A DNA stretch of 64,000 nucleotides from positions 496,001 to 560,000 of the forward strand of contig CP150561.1 in assembly GCA_049487715.1 (NCBI GenBank), written 5' to 3'. Under the pieces are notes generated by a model. That model made no database searches. It was not told the origin of the DNA and saw only the letters and a list, made by a program, of their open reading frames with translations. Origin of the DNA: Pycnococcus provasolii. Its lineage: Eukaryota > Chlorophyta > Pseudoscourfieldiophyceae > Pseudoscourfieldiales. The position numbers and the translations under genes are program-made. Positions 63,254 to 64,000 of the stretch are shown piece after piece; the stretch's first letter is position 1; each line of letters opens with the position of its first letter.

Positions 63254-64000
63254 ATGGCGGACTCGTTGAAAGCCGAAGGCAACGCGGCGTTCTCTGCGGG
63301 CGACTTCAAGCTTGCCGTCGAGAAGTTCTCCGCCGCCATCGACGTTGACGCATCCAACCACGTCTTCTTCTCCAACCGATCCGCGTCGTACGCGTCGCTC
63401 GGAGACTACAACAGCGCGCTCGCCGATGCCGAAACGTGCGTCTCCATCAACCCGACGTGGCCCAAGGGGTACTCGCGACTTGGCGCCGCGCTCCAAGGAA
63501 TGCGCAAATTCGCAGAGGCGAAAGACGCGTACTCGAAAGGACTCGAGCTCGACGCGTCCAACGCGCAGATGGCCGGTGGACTCAAGGAGTGCGAAGCGGC
63601 TCTCTCTGGAGGGGGTGCAGGTGGCCCGATGGGATCTATGGGATCCATGTTTCTCAGTCCGGAAATGTGGTCCAAGCTAGCCGCAAACCCAAAGACGAGG
63701 GACTACCTGCAGCAGCAAGACTACCTCGAGAAGATGCGCGCCATCGCCGCGGACCCGAACAAACTCGGAAGCCACATGAACGACCCGCGCATACTCGAGT
63801 CTATGGGCGTCGTCATGGGAGTGAACATTTTCTCAGGTGACAACGTCAAAGATGCCATGGGTGGTGCAGGATTCACGGAGGGGTCTGGAGGCAGCAGAGC
63901 TGCCGCGCCGACGCCGCCGCCGGAGCCCACGCCGGAGCCGGAGCCGGAGATGACGGAAGAGGAGAAGGCGGCAAAGCAGAGCAAGGAGGCCGCTCTTGCT
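63254..64000 (+). CDS. STI1: HOP/STI1 co-chaperone, 5' part (runs off window)
   Basis: From ATG 63254, 249 codons are visible and the frame is open at the edge. Residues about 1-115 form three TPRs (KAEGNAAFSAGDFKLAVEKF; FFSNRSASYASLGDYNSAL; WPKGYSRLGAALQGMRKF), the TPR1 domain that binds the Hsp70 C-terminus. A DP1/STI1 motif follows (SPEMWSKLAANPKTRDYLQQ through ILESMGVVMGVNIF, about 137-195). A Pro/Glu-rich linker (PTPPPEPTPEPEPEMTEEEK) then leads to the expected TPR2A domain beyond the window. HOP bridges Hsp70 and Hsp90 during client transfer in the cytosol. The carboxylate-clamp residues K, N and N are in their expected places. Confidence 0.94.
   Translation, partial: MADSLKAEGNAAFSAGDFKLAVEKFSAAIDVDASNHVFFSNRSASYASLGDYNSALADAETCVSINPTWPKGYSRLGAALQGMRKFAEAKDAYSKGLELDASNAQMAGGLKECEAALSGGGAGGPMGSMGSMFLSPEMWSKLAANPKTRDYLQQQDYLEKMRAIAADPNKLGSHMNDPRILESMGVVMGVNIFSGDNVKDAMGGAGFTEGSGGSRAAAPTPPPEPTPEPEPEMTEEEKAAKQSKEAALA

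Noticed and set aside
1-64000. tRNA or rRNA genes
   Set aside because: I looked for B-box-like GGTTCGANTCC and cloverleaf patterns and saw none that fold convincingly. Matches such as the one near 19200 are inside coding sequence.

Overview
The window looks like nuclear DNA of a green alga. The genes are long, eukaryotic and intron-poor. They include a DNA ligase VI with a fused SNM1-type nuclease domain (a green-lineage architecture), two cell-surface proteins with hydroxyproline-rich (SP)n/(P)n stretches, a polycystin-type receptor, a giant Sfi1/centrin-type cytoskeletal protein, and Commander (VPS35L), p24, HOP/STI1 and F-box housekeeping genes. Short TTAGGG-type telomere-like tracts lie between genes. 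I cannot name the species. The few introns I could place (about 95-195 nt) have GT..AG ends and pyrimidine-rich acceptors.

Layout. 0-7.5 kb: a tandem Myb/SANT protein running off the left edge, an orphan zinc-ribbon protein, a p24 cargo receptor and an NFKBIL1-like J-domain protein. 7.5-20.1 kb: a spliced polycystin-1-like receptor of about 2,520 residues, then DNA ligase VI. 20.1-27.6 kb: a decayed gag-like retroelement fragment, VPS35L, a small mucin-like surface protein and a 1.7-kb gene-free stretch. 27.6-39.8 kb: one gene of about 4,021 codons with two blocks of Sfi1-like repeats around a long helical middle. 40-54 kb: a NIPA-like membrane protein with a one-base frame break, a protein with four cyclic-nucleotide-binding domains, a C-type-lectin-like surface protein, an N-terminally incomplete Patched/NPC1-like protein and a hydroxyproline-rich membrane glycoprotein. 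54-64 kb: a DNAJC16-like chaperone, an ABHD17-like hydrolase, a 39-residue-repeat beta-propeller, a broken methyltransferase, a small membrane protein, an F-box protein, an orphan protein and the start of HOP.

As in other eukaryotes, the neighbours do not form operons. Common themes are cilium/centrin cytoskeleton, cell surface and extracellular matrix, membrane trafficking, ER chaperoning and DNA repair. Genes are tightly packed: by my estimate about 52 kb is coding and about 11 kb non-coding.

The most striking non-gene signal is the heptamer TAC(A/T)GTA. I counted 24 copies, essentially all in the non-coding fraction and none in well-supported coding sequence. This is the canonical excision footprint of Tc1/mariner-type DNA transposons (TA-CAG-TA). 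One copy sits in a 46-bp tandem repeat whose sister units keep the uninterrupted TA, so the repeat carries its own before-and-after comparison. I infer that an active or formerly active TA-targeting transposon has visited this locus many times and left scars only where a 5-bp insertion is tolerated.
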